DNA of 48,798 nucleotides from contig JAQYWC010000026.1 of the NCBI GenBank assembly GCA_030145245.1, forward strand, positions 1 to 48,798. Direction: 5' to 3'. Shown here piece after piece: positions 15,050 to 23,764 of this stretch; positions within the stretch are counted from its first letter, which is position 1; each line of letters begins with the position of its first letter. The notes beneath the pieces were generated by a model that did not search any database, was not told where the DNA came from, and saw only the letters and a list, made by a program, of their open reading frames with translations. Origin of the DNA: Desulfobacterium sp. Its GTDB lineage: Bacteria > Desulfobacterota > Desulfobacteria > Desulfobacterales > Desulfobacteraceae. A program made the translations under genes and the position numbers.

Positions 15050-17443
15050 ATGATAGTAAACATCGATTATGAAAAGATCACGGAGATTTTTGCCAGGGCA
15101 GAAGCGGATGGAAGAGGGGCTCTGTTTGAATATGAAACCTACGAATTGCTCCGGAACCTGGGTTCCGAGAGCATTCCTGTCAGCAACGTTCTTTTAAAGG
15201 ACACCCGCCCGTCAAACGGGGAACTCAATTCTCTGCCCGGCGAAAAGGTTGTGTTGAAGATTGTTTCACCCACCATTATTCATAAGACCGAGGTGGGTGG
15301 GGTCAGGATCATTGATAAGCAGCCGGGCAAGATCCGTTCCGCCTGGCGCAAGATGATGGACGAGATCCCGGAGCGGTATGCCCGTTGGATCGAAAGCAAT
15401 CCAACGAGCGCTCCTGCAGAGTACGGGGCGCTGACCGGCGATGAACTGATCGCCGCCATTGCCGGGGATATCAGGGGCGTCCTCATGTGCGAGTTCATGC
15501 CGCCGGACTCCTCGGCCTTTGGCAACGAGTTGCTCGTGAGCATCCGGCGCACCCGGGAGTTTGGAATGGTGGTTACCGCCGGACTCGGCGGCACTGATAC
15601 GGAACTCTATGCCCAGCGGTTCAGAAAGGGAGAAGCCGTGGTCTCGGCATCGGCCGAGATGATTGACGGGGAAGGGTTTCTCAAACAGTTCAAAGCCACC
15701 ATCGCCTATGAAAAGCTGGCCGGCAAAACAAGGGGCCAGAGTCGGATCGTTTCAGACGCTCAGCTTCTGGAGTGCTTTACCGCGTTCATCGAGATGGCCC
15801 GGTACTACTCTCCCCTCAACCCGGATGCAGGCGTTGTCATTGACGAGCTTGAGGTCAACCCCTTTGCTTTCACCGATTACCAGATGGTGCCCCTGGACGC
15901 CATGTGCCGGTTTTCAAAACCCGGCAGGATGCCCGTTCCAAGGCCGGTGAAAAAGATAGATAACCTGCTTCATCCCAAAAGCATCGCCATCATCGGGGTG
16001 TCCTCAACCCGGATGAACTTTGGAAGACTCATCCTGAAGAACATTCTTTCCGCAGGGTTTGACCGGGCGGGCATCACCATCATCCGTCCGGGGGGTGGAG
16101 AGATCGACGGGGTCAGGTGCGTCGACTCCCTGGCAGGGCTTTCTCAAAAGGCGGATCTCTTTGTGGTTGCCATCGATGCGGTCCAGGTTCCCGACCTCAT
16201 GGACGAGATCATTGATCTTGATTGCGCCAACAGCGTGATGCTTATTCCGGGCGGCCTTGGGGAGAAAAAGGGCAGCGAGGAGCGGGCCCGGCTGATCAAG
16301 GAGAAGATCGCCACCGCCCATTTGACGGAAGACGGCGGGCCCGTGTTCCTGGGGGGCAACTGCATGGGGGTGGTTTCCCACCCGGGTTCCTACGACACCA
16401 CCTTTGTGCCGGAAGAGAAATTAGCCAGGCAGGGTGGGGATCACCCCAGGCGGGCCGCCTTCATCAGCCAGAGCGGCGCCTTTATCATCACCCGGACCAG
16501 CAAGCTTCCGGTCTTTGATCCGGCCTATATCCTTTCCATCGGCAACCAGAATGATCTTACGGCAGGAGACCTGGTCAGTCACATCAAGTGCCTTGACGGC
16601 ATCGACGTCATTGCCATCTACATGGAGGGGTTCAACGATATGGACGGACTGGCCCTTTGCCGGGCGATCCGGGGGGCGGTGGAAAAGGGGAAAGAGGTGG
16701 TTTTCTATAAGGCGGGACGCACCCCGGAGGGCAAGAGCGCCACCAGTGGTCATACGGCCTCGGTTGCCGGGGATTATATGGTGTGTGAGTCCTGCATTCG
16801 CCAGGCCGGAGCCATGGTTGCAGATAACTTTACCCAGTTTGAGGAGCTCTTTACCCTTGCGGTAACCATCCATGGCAAGATCATCAACGGCAACCGGCTG
16901 GCTGGGGTGAGCGGTGCTGGATTTGAGGCGGTGGGCATGGCCGACAACATCCAGGGGGATGATTATGAGATGCAGATGGTACCGTTTGGCAGTCAGACAA
17001 AGGCGCGCCTGGAATCCCTGATTCGCGAGCATGGTCTTGATAATCTGGTTGATGTCAAAAATCCCATGGATATCAACCCGTCGTCCAACGACAGGCTTCA
17101 TGTGGAGGTGCTCAATGTCCTTGGCAAGGATCCCGGGATCGATGCCATCGTGATGAGCCTGGATCCCCTCTCTCCGTCAGTCCACTCTTTGCCCAGGGGG
17201 ATGCGCGAGGGCGAGGACCTGAACTGTGAGGGGGGCATTGCGACCCTCATTCCGGAGGCCGTTGCCAGGATCGATAAGCCGGTCCTGGGGATTGTGGACA
17301 GCGGCAGCCTTTACGATCCCCTGGTGAAACTGTTGGTTCAAAGGGGGATGCCGGTGTTCAGATCCTCGGACCGGGTGGTGGGAGCCTTGGCAAAGTATAC
17401 CCAGTGCCGGCTCCATGCCGAAAGTATCCGCAATAAGGGGTAA
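15050..17443 (+). CDS. ADP-forming acyl-CoA synthetase, fused subunits (copy 1)
   Basis: 797 residues. Residues ~1-300 are an ATP-grasp (beta-subunit-like) domain with LKIVSPTIIHKTEVGGVRII and TAGLGGTDTELYAQRF. From ~305 follow a CoA-binding Rossmann domain (LLHPKSIAIIGVSSTRMNFG) and two succinyl-CoA-ligase-like domains with SQSGAFIITR and the phospho-His loop SGHTASVAGD, His at 568. The order beta then alpha is the reverse of Pat/YfiQ-type proteins. It should interconvert acyl-CoA, ADP and phosphate with acid, CoA and ATP. Acyl specificity is unknown. TAAGGAGC precedes the ATG. Confidence 0.92.
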   Translation: MIVNIDYEKITEIFARAEADGRGALFEYETYELLRNLGSESIPVSNVLLKDTRPSNGELNSLPGEKVVLKIVSPTIIHKTEVGGVRIIDKQPGKIRSAWRKMMDEIPERYARWIESNPTSAPAEYGALTGDELIAAIAGDIRGVLMCEFMPPDSSAFGNELLVSIRRTREFGMVVTAGLGGTDTELYAQRFRKGEAVVSASAEMIDGEGFLKQFKATIAYEKLAGKTRGQSRIVSDAQLLECFTAFIEMARYYSPLNPDAGVVIDELEVNPFAFTDYQMVPLDAMCRFSKPGRMPVPRPVKKIDNLLHPKSIAIIGVSSTRMNFGRLILKNILSAGFDRAGITIIRPGGGEIDGVRCVDSLAGLSQKADLFVVAIDAVQVPDLMDEIIDLDCANSVMLIPGGLGEKKGSEERARLIKEKIATAHLTEDGGPVFLGGNCMGVVSHPGSYDTTFVPEEKLARQGGDHPRRAAFISQSGAFIITRTSKLPVFDPAYILSIGNQNDLTAGDLVSHIKCLDGIDVIAIYMEGFNDMDGLALCRAIRGAVEKGKEVVFYKAGRTPEGKSATSGHTASVAGDYMVCESCIRQAGAMVADNFTQFEELFTLAVTIHGKIINGNRLAGVSGAGFEAVGMADNIQGDDYEMQMVPFGSQTKARLESLIREHGLDNLVDVKNPMDINPSSNDRLHVEVLNVLGKDPGIDAIVMSLDPLSPSVHSLPRGMREGEDLNCEGGIATLIPEAVARIDKPVLGIVDSGSLYDPLVKLLVQRGMPVFRSSDRVVGALAKYTQCRLHAESIRNKG

Positions 17444-17467
17444 ACCGGGAGGCTTCTCCATATGGGG

Positions 17468-18298
17468 CTAAAGATGCCGGATACAATATTTCTTAACGGA
17501 ATCCCCCCATTTCTCATCCTTTTCCAATCTCTCAATTAATTGATAGGGATCTTTGACAATACTTCCGCCAATCACATTGATGTTGCGGGCAAGCAGGGGC
17601 TCTGGGAGAAAGCCTGCCGTGGGACCGATCAGGATCCGCAGGTCTGCATTCCTGCAAAAAGATAAAATATCATCAAGGGAATTGTTCAGCACAGTGGTTG
17701 CTGTAATGATAACCTTGTTGCATTTCGTTAATTCCTGTGGGTCCAGGGTGACATGCCAGTATGGGGATGTTTGAAGTAGATCTTTCTTTTTCTCTATGAT
17801 GGTCAGGGGGATTTTTTTTTCTTCAATTTTCTTTACGACCGGGGGGAAAAATCCCACCATGCCCACATGATCACTTGGTTGCAAATTCAGGAACTCCAAC
17901 GAATCCATCTGGTAATTACGGGGATCTGGGGTCTGATGGTTCATGATTGTATCGGATAATGCATTCACAAGCCCCATGCAGATCATCTCTTCCATGGCTG
18001 TTCGCCCATGCCCGATCAGGCTTTTTAAAAGTTGGATGGCGGATTTGCCTGTGAATTTATCCGGGTTCAACTGTTCTGATGCTTTTTCAAATTCATCGGA
18101 CAACGCCGTATAGATTAAGCCTGCACAATTGTTCTGCAAAATAATTACGCCAAAATGATTTTCCTTGATCCGGTCCGGGGAAAAAAAATGTTTAATGGAT
18201 AATTGAGACGCTTCAATTTCCATCCGGTCGATCTTTAAGATGATAAGTTCGGCCAACTCTTGAATGATTGAATTTGTTTCACCGTTTTTCATTGCCAT
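17468..18298 (-). CDS. DUF364/DUF4213 protein (putative heavy-metal chelation domain)
   Basis: About 276 residues. The N-terminal part fits DUF4213 (HFGVIILQNNCAGLIYTALS); the C-terminal ~130 residues fit DUF364 with GMVGFFPPVVKKI, KVIITATTVLNNSLDDIL and GPTAGFLPEPLLARNINVIG. The family is often found with metal or cofactor genes in anaerobes, but its function is not settled. Start candidates are ATG 18298, ATG 18292 and TTG 18307; 18298 is chosen with a weak GGA upstream. It lies reversed between two paralogous acyl-CoA synthetase genes. Confidence 0.88.
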   Translation of the reverse strand: MAMKNGETNSIIQELAELIILKIDRMEIEASQLSIKHFFSPDRIKENHFGVIILQNNCAGLIYTALSDEFEKASEQLNPDKFTGKSAIQLLKSLIGHGRTAMEEMICMGLVNALSDTIMNHQTPDPRNYQMDSLEFLNLQPSDHVGMVGFFPPVVKKIEEKKIPLTIIEKKKDLLQTSPYWHVTLDPQELTKCNKVIITATTVLNNSLDDILSFCRNADLRILIGPTAGFLPEPLLARNINVIGGSIVKDPYQLIERLEKDEKWGDSVKKYCIRHL

Positions 18299-18423
18299 GG
18301 AATCCAAAATAAATTAAAACCTTGTCCTTTCATCTGTCTGTTAGAATTTGTCTTTGGTGCAATATAACATAGGTGAAATGCAAATATTGCTGTATTGTTG
18401 TAAGATTTTAAAAAAAGGGGGTA

Positions 18424-18444
18424 GGAGCCCAGCCGGGCTTTTTT
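18424..18444 (+). terminator. Terminator-like hairpin in the leader of acyl-CoA synthetase copy 2
   Basis: AGCCC (18426-18430) and GGGCT (18435-18439) make a short stem followed by five Ts. It lies 48 bp upstream of the start at 18492, so it could be an attenuator of that gene or the remains of an older terminator. The stem is short. Confidence 0.45.
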
Positions 18445-18491
18445 ACATAAAGGTATGCCCATTTAAGGATCGGGACCGGGAGGCGTAAAAC

Positions 18492-20897
18492 ATGATCGTA
18501 AGCATTGATTTTCAGAAGATCACGGAAATATTTTCCATGGCAGAAGCGGATGGAAGGGGGTTCCTGTACGAATATGAGACCTATGAACTTCTCAGGAACT
18601 CGGGTGCCGAGAGCATTCCGGCCGTTAATCTGCTCCTCAAGGGCCACCGCCCCTCAAACGAGGTGCTCAACTCCCTGCCCGGCGAAAAGGCGGTGTTGAA
18701 GATCGTCTCCCCGACAATCATCCACAAGACCGAGGTGGGGGGCGTCAGGATCATTGACAAGCAGCCGGGTAAGGTTCGCTCCACCTGGCGCAAGATGATG
18801 GACGAGGTCCCGGAGCGGTATGCCGCTTGGATCGAGAACAACCGAAACAGCGCCCCTTTTGCATACAGGGATCTTACCGGGGATGACCTTGTGGAGGCTA
18901 TTTCCGGGGATATCAAGGGCGTCCTCATGTGCGAGTTCATGCCGCCGGACTCCTCGGCCTTTGGAAACGAACTGATCGTAAGCCTCAGGCGCACCCGTGA
19001 GTTTGGCATGATCGTGACCGCGGGCCTGGGCGGAACCGATACGGAACTTTATGCCCAGCGGTTCAGAAAGGGGGAGGCCGTGGTGTCGGCATCGGCCGAG
19101 ATGATCGACGGCCCAAGGTTTCTCCAGTTGTTCAAAACCACCATTGCCTATGAAAAACTGGCCGGAAAAACAAGGGGGCAGACCCGGATCGTTTCCGATG
19201 ACCAGCTGCTCGAGTGCTTCACCTCGTTCATTGAGATGGGACGCTGCTACTCTCCCATGAACCCGGACGCTGCCTTTGTGATCGACGAGCTTGAGATCAA
19301 CCCCTTTGCCTTTACCGACTACCAGATGGTGCCCCTGGACGGCATGTGCAAGTTCTCAAAGCCCGGGAAGATTCCCGTGCCACGGCCGGTTCATAAGATC
19401 GACAACCTGCTGCATCCAACGAGCATCGCCATCATCGGCGTCTCTGCAACACGGATGAACTTCGGAAGAATCATCCTCAAGAACATCCTCTCAGGCGGGT
19501 TTGACCGGTCGGCCGTCACCATCATCCGGCCGGGTACTGATGAGATCGACGGGGTCAGGTGCGTGGATTCCCTGGCCAATCTCGATCAAAAAGCGGACCT
19601 CTTTGTGGTGGCCGTGAATGCGGCCCAGGTCCCGGATCTCATGGACGAGATCATTGACCTTGATTGTGCTAACAGCGTGATGCTCATCCCCGGCGGCCTT
19701 GGCGAAAAAAAGGGGAGCGAGGAGCGGGCAAGGCTCATCCGGGAGAAGATCGACAGGGCCCACTCGACCGCAGACGGCGGCCCGGTGTTCCTTGGGGGCA
19801 ACTGCATGGGGGTGGTTTCCCATCCCGGCGCCTACGACACCATTTTTATCCCGGAGGAGAAGCTTCCCAAACAACAGGGCGGTCACCGGAAAAATGCCGC
19901 CTTTATCAGCCAGAGCGGCGCCTTTATCATCACCCGGATCAGCAAGGTGCCGGCCTTTGATCCTGCCTACATCCTCTCCATCGGCAACCAGAACGATCTT
20001 ACGGCAGGGGACCTTGTCACCCACATCAAGGAGCTTCCCGACATCGATGTCATTGCCATCTACATGGAGGGGTTTAACGATCTGGACGGGCTTGCCCTGT
20101 GCCGGGCGATCCAGGGCGCGGTAAAGCTTGGAAAAGAGGTGATCTTCTACAAGGCCGGACGAACCCCCGAAGGAAAGAGCGCCACTTCCGGGCACACCGC
20201 CTCGGTGGCAGGCGATTACATGGTGTGCGACTCCTGCATCTACCAGGCAGGTGCCATGGTGGCGGATAATTTCACCCAGTTTGAGGATCTGTTCACCCTC
20301 AGCGTTGCCATGCACGGCAAGGCCATCAACGGCAACCGGCTTGCCGCAGTGAGCGGTGCCGGGTTTGAAGCGGTGGGCATGGCCGACAGCATCCAGGGGG
20401 ACGACTATGAGATGCAGATGGCAAGCTTCCAGAAGGAGACCGTCGAACAGCTCGAGGCCCTGATCCGGGAGAACCGTCTCCATACCCTGGTGGATGTGAA
20501 GAACCCCATGGACATCAATCCCGGGGCCAACGATAAACTTCATGTGAACGTGGTGGAACTCCTTGCCGCAGATCCCGGGGTGGACGGGATTGTGGTGGGG
20601 CTTGATCCCCTTTCCCCGTCCGTCAGCTCCCTGCCGGAAGGCGTGAGGAACGGAGAGTCCCTCACTGGGGAGACAGGCATTGCGACCCTGATGCCCAGGG
20701 CAGTCGCCGGCATCGAAAAACCGGTCCTGGGGATCGTGGATGCAGGAAAGCTCTTTGATCCCATGGTCGATCTTCTGGAGCAGGGCGGGGTGCCTGTGTT
20801 CAGGTCATCGGACCGGGCGGTTGCCGCCCTTGCAAAGTACATGAGCGCACGGCTCCATGTCCAGGAGATCTGCAGCAGGGGGTGTCCCGTGTCATAA
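18492..20897 (+). CDS. ADP-forming acyl-CoA synthetase, fused subunits (copy 2)
   Basis: 801 residues and collinear with copy 1: by hand count 44 of the first 60 residues are identical. It has the same ATP-grasp half, CoA-binding domain (LLHPTSIAIIGVSATRMNFG) and His loop SGHTASVAGD with His again at 568. GGGAGG precedes the ATG. The two copies sit about 1 kb apart in the same direction with DUF364 reversed between them, consistent with a tandem duplication and later separation of substrate range or regulation. The sodium symporter follows 96 bp downstream and may be co-transcribed. Confidence 0.92.
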   Translation: MIVSIDFQKITEIFSMAEADGRGFLYEYETYELLRNSGAESIPAVNLLLKGHRPSNEVLNSLPGEKAVLKIVSPTIIHKTEVGGVRIIDKQPGKVRSTWRKMMDEVPERYAAWIENNRNSAPFAYRDLTGDDLVEAISGDIKGVLMCEFMPPDSSAFGNELIVSLRRTREFGMIVTAGLGGTDTELYAQRFRKGEAVVSASAEMIDGPRFLQLFKTTIAYEKLAGKTRGQTRIVSDDQLLECFTSFIEMGRCYSPMNPDAAFVIDELEINPFAFTDYQMVPLDGMCKFSKPGKIPVPRPVHKIDNLLHPTSIAIIGVSATRMNFGRIILKNILSGGFDRSAVTIIRPGTDEIDGVRCVDSLANLDQKADLFVVAVNAAQVPDLMDEIIDLDCANSVMLIPGGLGEKKGSEERARLIREKIDRAHSTADGGPVFLGGNCMGVVSHPGAYDTIFIPEEKLPKQQGGHRKNAAFISQSGAFIITRISKVPAFDPAYILSIGNQNDLTAGDLVTHIKELPDIDVIAIYMEGFNDLDGLALCRAIQGAVKLGKEVIFYKAGRTPEGKSATSGHTASVAGDYMVCDSCIYQAGAMVADNFTQFEDLFTLSVAMHGKAINGNRLAAVSGAGFEAVGMADSIQGDDYEMQMASFQKETVEQLEALIRENRLHTLVDVKNPMDINPGANDKLHVNVVELLAADPGVDGIVVGLDPLSPSVSSLPEGVRNGESLTGETGIATLMPRAVAGIEKPVLGIVDAGKLFDPMVDLLEQGGVPVFRSSDRAVAALAKYMSARLHVQEICSRGCPVS

Positions 20898-20993
20898 TCG
20901 TAGTTTTGAAGCAATAACGTTAACGGATGTACAGTAAGTAATTAAACACGCTTGAATCAGCAGTTTGTTTCACCATGAAGGGGTTTTTTTGTT

Positions 20994-22334
20994 ATGGAGC
21001 AGTTTGGAAGTAATACGGACAAAGAGCGGGAGAAGTTTTCCGGTAAACTCGGCTTTGTCCTGGCCTGTGTCGGGTCGGCCATCGGCCTTGGCAATATTTG
21101 GATGTTCTCCTGGAGATTGGGCCAGTTCGGGGGCGGGGCCTTTCTGGTCCCCTACGCAATATTTGTCTTTACCCTTGGCACCACCGGGCTGATGTCCGAG
21201 TTCTCCCTGGGACGGGTCATGCAGATGGGGTCCCTTGGGGGGATCAAACGGATATTTAAAGAAAAGAACCTGCCCCTGGGAACGGCGCTGGGATCTGTTC
21301 CGACCCTGTCGGTGTTTGGAATACTCATCTTTTACGTCATCGTTGTGGGCTGGGTGCTGAGATACTTCTTCTCCTCCCTTGGCAACACCTTTGCCGGTGT
21401 GGAGTCCATGCCCGCTTATTTTGAAGCCTTTGCCGGCACCTGGCACAGCGTTCCCTGGCACTTTGCCGCCATGGCCGTCACCGTGGGCATCGTGATCCTC
21501 GGGGTGGCAAAGGGCATCGAGAAGATCAACAAGATCATCATGCCGGCCCTGTTCATCATCTTTATCGTCCTGCTGGTGCGCTCCCTCACCCTTCCCGGCG
21601 CTTATGAGGGAATTAAATATCTCCTGGTGCCGGACTGGTCCCACCTGCTGAAACCCATCACCTGGATCATGGCCCTGGGCCAGGCCTTTTTCACGGTCTC
21701 CCTGAACGGTGCCGGCATGGTGGTCTACGGCAGCTACATGAAACCGGACATGGACATCCCTTCCTCGGCCATGCACACGGCCCTGTTCGACACCCTGGCT
21801 GCCCTGCTTGCGGCCTTTATCATCATCCCTGCGGCCTTTGCCTTTGGCCTTGATCCCGCAGCTGGCCCCAAGCTTCTGTTCATCACCATTCCAAAGATCT
21901 TCAACCAGATGCCGGGCGGCTATATCTTCGGCGCCATGTTCTTTGCAAGCATCATCTTTGCCGCGGTCTCCTCGGCCATCAACATGCTCGAGGCCCCGTC
22001 CGAGGCCCTGATGGTCCAGTTCAAACTCAACCGGGCCAAGGGCGTCCTGATCACCGGGTGCCTGGCTTTTGCCCTGGGCATCCCCCTTGCCACCAGCATG
22101 GCACGGTTCGGCGCCTTTGCCGACTTCATCACCATCTACTTTGCCCCCCTGGGCGCCATCATCGCCACGGTCTCCTACTTCTGGATCTACGGAACCGACC
22201 GGGCCCTGAACGACATCAACATCGGCGCCAAGGCCCCCCTTGGCAACTGGTTCAAGCCCTTTGTAAAGTATGTGTTCACCGGTGTATGCGTGGCTGTATT
22301 GGTTTTAGGCATACTCCTTGGCGGGATTGGCTGA
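20994..22334 (+). CDS. Neurotransmitter:sodium symporter (NSS/SNF) family transporter
   Basis: 446 residues and about 11 transmembrane helices. The N-terminus is diagnostic: FVLACVGSAIGLGNIWMFSW contains the unwound TM1 sodium/substrate site, followed by GGGAFLVPYAIFVFTLG. Members import amino acids or related compounds with sodium. The position right after an acyl-CoA synthetase suggests supply of an amino or organic acid to acyl-CoA metabolism, which is inference. A hairpin follows the gene. Confidence 0.93.
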   Translation: MEQFGSNTDKEREKFSGKLGFVLACVGSAIGLGNIWMFSWRLGQFGGGAFLVPYAIFVFTLGTTGLMSEFSLGRVMQMGSLGGIKRIFKEKNLPLGTALGSVPTLSVFGILIFYVIVVGWVLRYFFSSLGNTFAGVESMPAYFEAFAGTWHSVPWHFAAMAVTVGIVILGVAKGIEKINKIIMPALFIIFIVLLVRSLTLPGAYEGIKYLLVPDWSHLLKPITWIMALGQAFFTVSLNGAGMVVYGSYMKPDMDIPSSAMHTALFDTLAALLAAFIIIPAAFAFGLDPAAGPKLLFITIPKIFNQMPGGYIFGAMFFASIIFAAVSSAINMLEAPSEALMVQFKLNRAKGVLITGCLAFALGIPLATSMARFGAFADFITIYFAPLGAIIATVSYFWIYGTDRALNDINIGAKAPLGNWFKPFVKYVFTGVCVAVLVLGILLGGIG

Positions 22335-22373
22335 TCCTTTTGCTTAGCCCATTCTGATCAACCGCTTGTGGTG

Positions 22374-22405
22374 TGGTCCGGGGGGAGACTCCTTCCCCCG
22401 GACCA
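22374..22405. terminator. Hairpin between convergent genes
   Basis: TGGTCCGGGGG (22374-22384) pairs exactly with CCCCCGGACCA (22395-22405), loop of 10. It is placed between the converging symporter and acetyltransferase genes and may serve both strands. Confidence 0.75.
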
Positions 22406-22441
22406 CCGCCGTTGTTATCACTTCCTTTAATGTGGAATGTC

Positions 22442-22903
22442 TTATGATATGGGACGTTCCATCATTACCGTAGGCACTCCGGCTGGATTTATTTCTCCTT
22501 TTTCATGGTCAAGAAAACCGAATTTACCATACAGTTTCCTTGCAGCCTGTCCTTCCTCAACGGTGTTGTCAAATGTTTGGACAAATATGCTTTCCTGGGT
22601 ATTTAATTGGTTAATCGCAAAACGAAGCAGTGCTTGGCCATAACCTTTCCCCCTGCTTGTGCCTGAGACGACAAACCAGACTATTTCATTCGAGTCCTTT
22701 GAAATGATAATCCCACCTTTTAGAATGTGATCGTGTTTATTATTTTCTGATCGAATGCAGAAAGCTGTTCTGTCTGATATCGCCTGTTTTAAGGCATCCT
22801 GGAACGAAACTTCATCAGCCATTGGGCCAAATAAATGTTCAACTTCCCTTGCCAGTGATATCCATGCATCGAAATCAGATGCAGTGGCATAATTAATCTT
22901 CAT
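22442..22903 (-). CDS. GNAT-family N-acetyltransferase
   Basis: 153 residues. The acetyl-CoA-binding motif A is SGTSRGKGYGQALLRFAI (~83-100), preceded by the beta strand EIVWFVV; the C-terminal KLYGKFGFLDHEKGE is the family's beta6/7 segment, and it ends GVPTVMMERPIS. It transfers an acetyl group from acetyl-CoA to an unknown amine. It is at the boundary of the AT-rich island on the minus strand. Confidence 0.9.
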   Translation of the reverse strand: MKINYATASDFDAWISLAREVEHLFGPMADEVSFQDALKQAISDRTAFCIRSENNKHDHILKGGIIISKDSNEIVWFVVSGTSRGKGYGQALLRFAINQLNTQESIFVQTFDNTVEEGQAARKLYGKFGFLDHEKGEINPAGVPTVMMERPIS

Positions 22904-23033
22904 GGGCCTCTATCTTTATGTGGTTTATGTGCGAGATTCGAAAAAATTTGTGAAGCTTCCGGCAGGTTGCATCAAATGATTTCTGTTCCGATTCGGTATC
23001 CAAATGCCGGCAGTATGGGCCGCCGTCATACAA

Positions 23034-23261
23034 ATTCAATGGTTTCCAAACAGATATTCTTCTGTGAAAATCGGATCAATGCTCTGGTAAAATTCCAGCC
23101 AGACTAAAAACTTCGCACGGATCCTGGGATAGCTTCCCATAAGCTTCTTTGCCTTTTTCGGATAAGTAAATATCATACCTGAATATTCATTAAAATCATT
23201 TTCAAAGTTAGTTCGACCATAAAATGTCATAAATCCGTCTTTGTACGCACTCTATATAGGC
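23034..23261 (-). pseudogene. Partial duplicate of the 3' end of the gene at 23765-24592
   Basis: This stretch repeats 23763-23991 in the same orientation with scattered substitutions. The open part (23036-23230) encodes the last 64 residues of the full-length protein, GFMTFYGRTNFENDF to FTEEYLF, with few changes. Immediately upstream, the copy carries an in-frame TAG where the full gene has a sense codon, and similarity stops near 23261 at a repeat tract. No start codon context is evident, so it is a fragment left by duplication. Confidence 0.8.
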
Positions 23262-23345
23262 TCACTCTGTTGTCGTTTGTTGTCGGGTTGGCTGTTGTGG
23301 CGGCTGTTGTCGGGTGCTGTTGTCTGCTGTTGTCGGGTCGGGCCG
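23262..23345. repeat. Degenerate TGTTGTCGGG repeats
   Basis: The plus strand reads as repeated TGTTGTC units with GGG or similar spacers, at least six copies with variation. It abuts the end of the duplicated fragment. An open frame crosses it on the minus strand (23262-23510), but its end is just translated repeat. Confidence 0.75.
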
Positions 23346-23559
23346 AGGTAAGCGTTTAATATCACAAGATAACGCCTTTTTAAGATGGCCTTGTGATGGC
23401 TTAGCCATGCTTTTTTGACCCCCAAATGAGGTGTCTAAGAAAATTAAGAACTTGATTTGCAATTTCTTAAACCCCAGTTTTTGGTGTCGAAACTGTCGCG
23501 CTAAGAGCATAAAACGCTATCCTATATAGCCATAATGCTATTATTACGGGTAGATGACT

Positions 23560-23735
23560 CGGACCGACCCCGATTGAGAATCGATTGACGCTAATACTCG
23601 GCCCGACCCCGATTGACGATTGCGATTGCGCCGATTGCGCCCGATTGCGCCCGATTGCGCCCCGATTGCGAGATTGCGCACGATTGCGAGATTGCGCACG
23701 ATTGCGCCGATCCGATTGATAACCCGGATTGATAA
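23560..23735. repeat. Degenerate CCGATTGCG tandem tract
   Basis: About ten copies of a roughly 10-bp unit (CCGATTGCGC with variants AGATTGCGC, ACGATTGCG), preceded by two longer copies of CTCGGnCCGACCCCGATTGA. There are no constant repeats with unique spacers, so it is not CRISPR. It ends about 30 bp before the full-length gene at 23765. Confidence 0.8.
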
Positions 23736-23764
23736 TTCTCAGAAGGGAAATAGCGCATCAAAAC

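Noticed and set aside
19491-20543. A 350-codon minus-strand frame
   Set aside because: Shadow of acyl-CoA synthetase copy 2; a matching shadow occurs in copy 1, as expected from shared coding bias.
23262-23510. A minus-strand frame of 82 codons
   Set aside because: Its C-terminal part is translated TGTTGTCGGG repeat and it has no ribosome-binding site or known domain.
23560-23735. CRISPR array
   Set aside because: Units are ~10 bp, degenerate, and contiguous, without unique spacers; no cas genes nearby.
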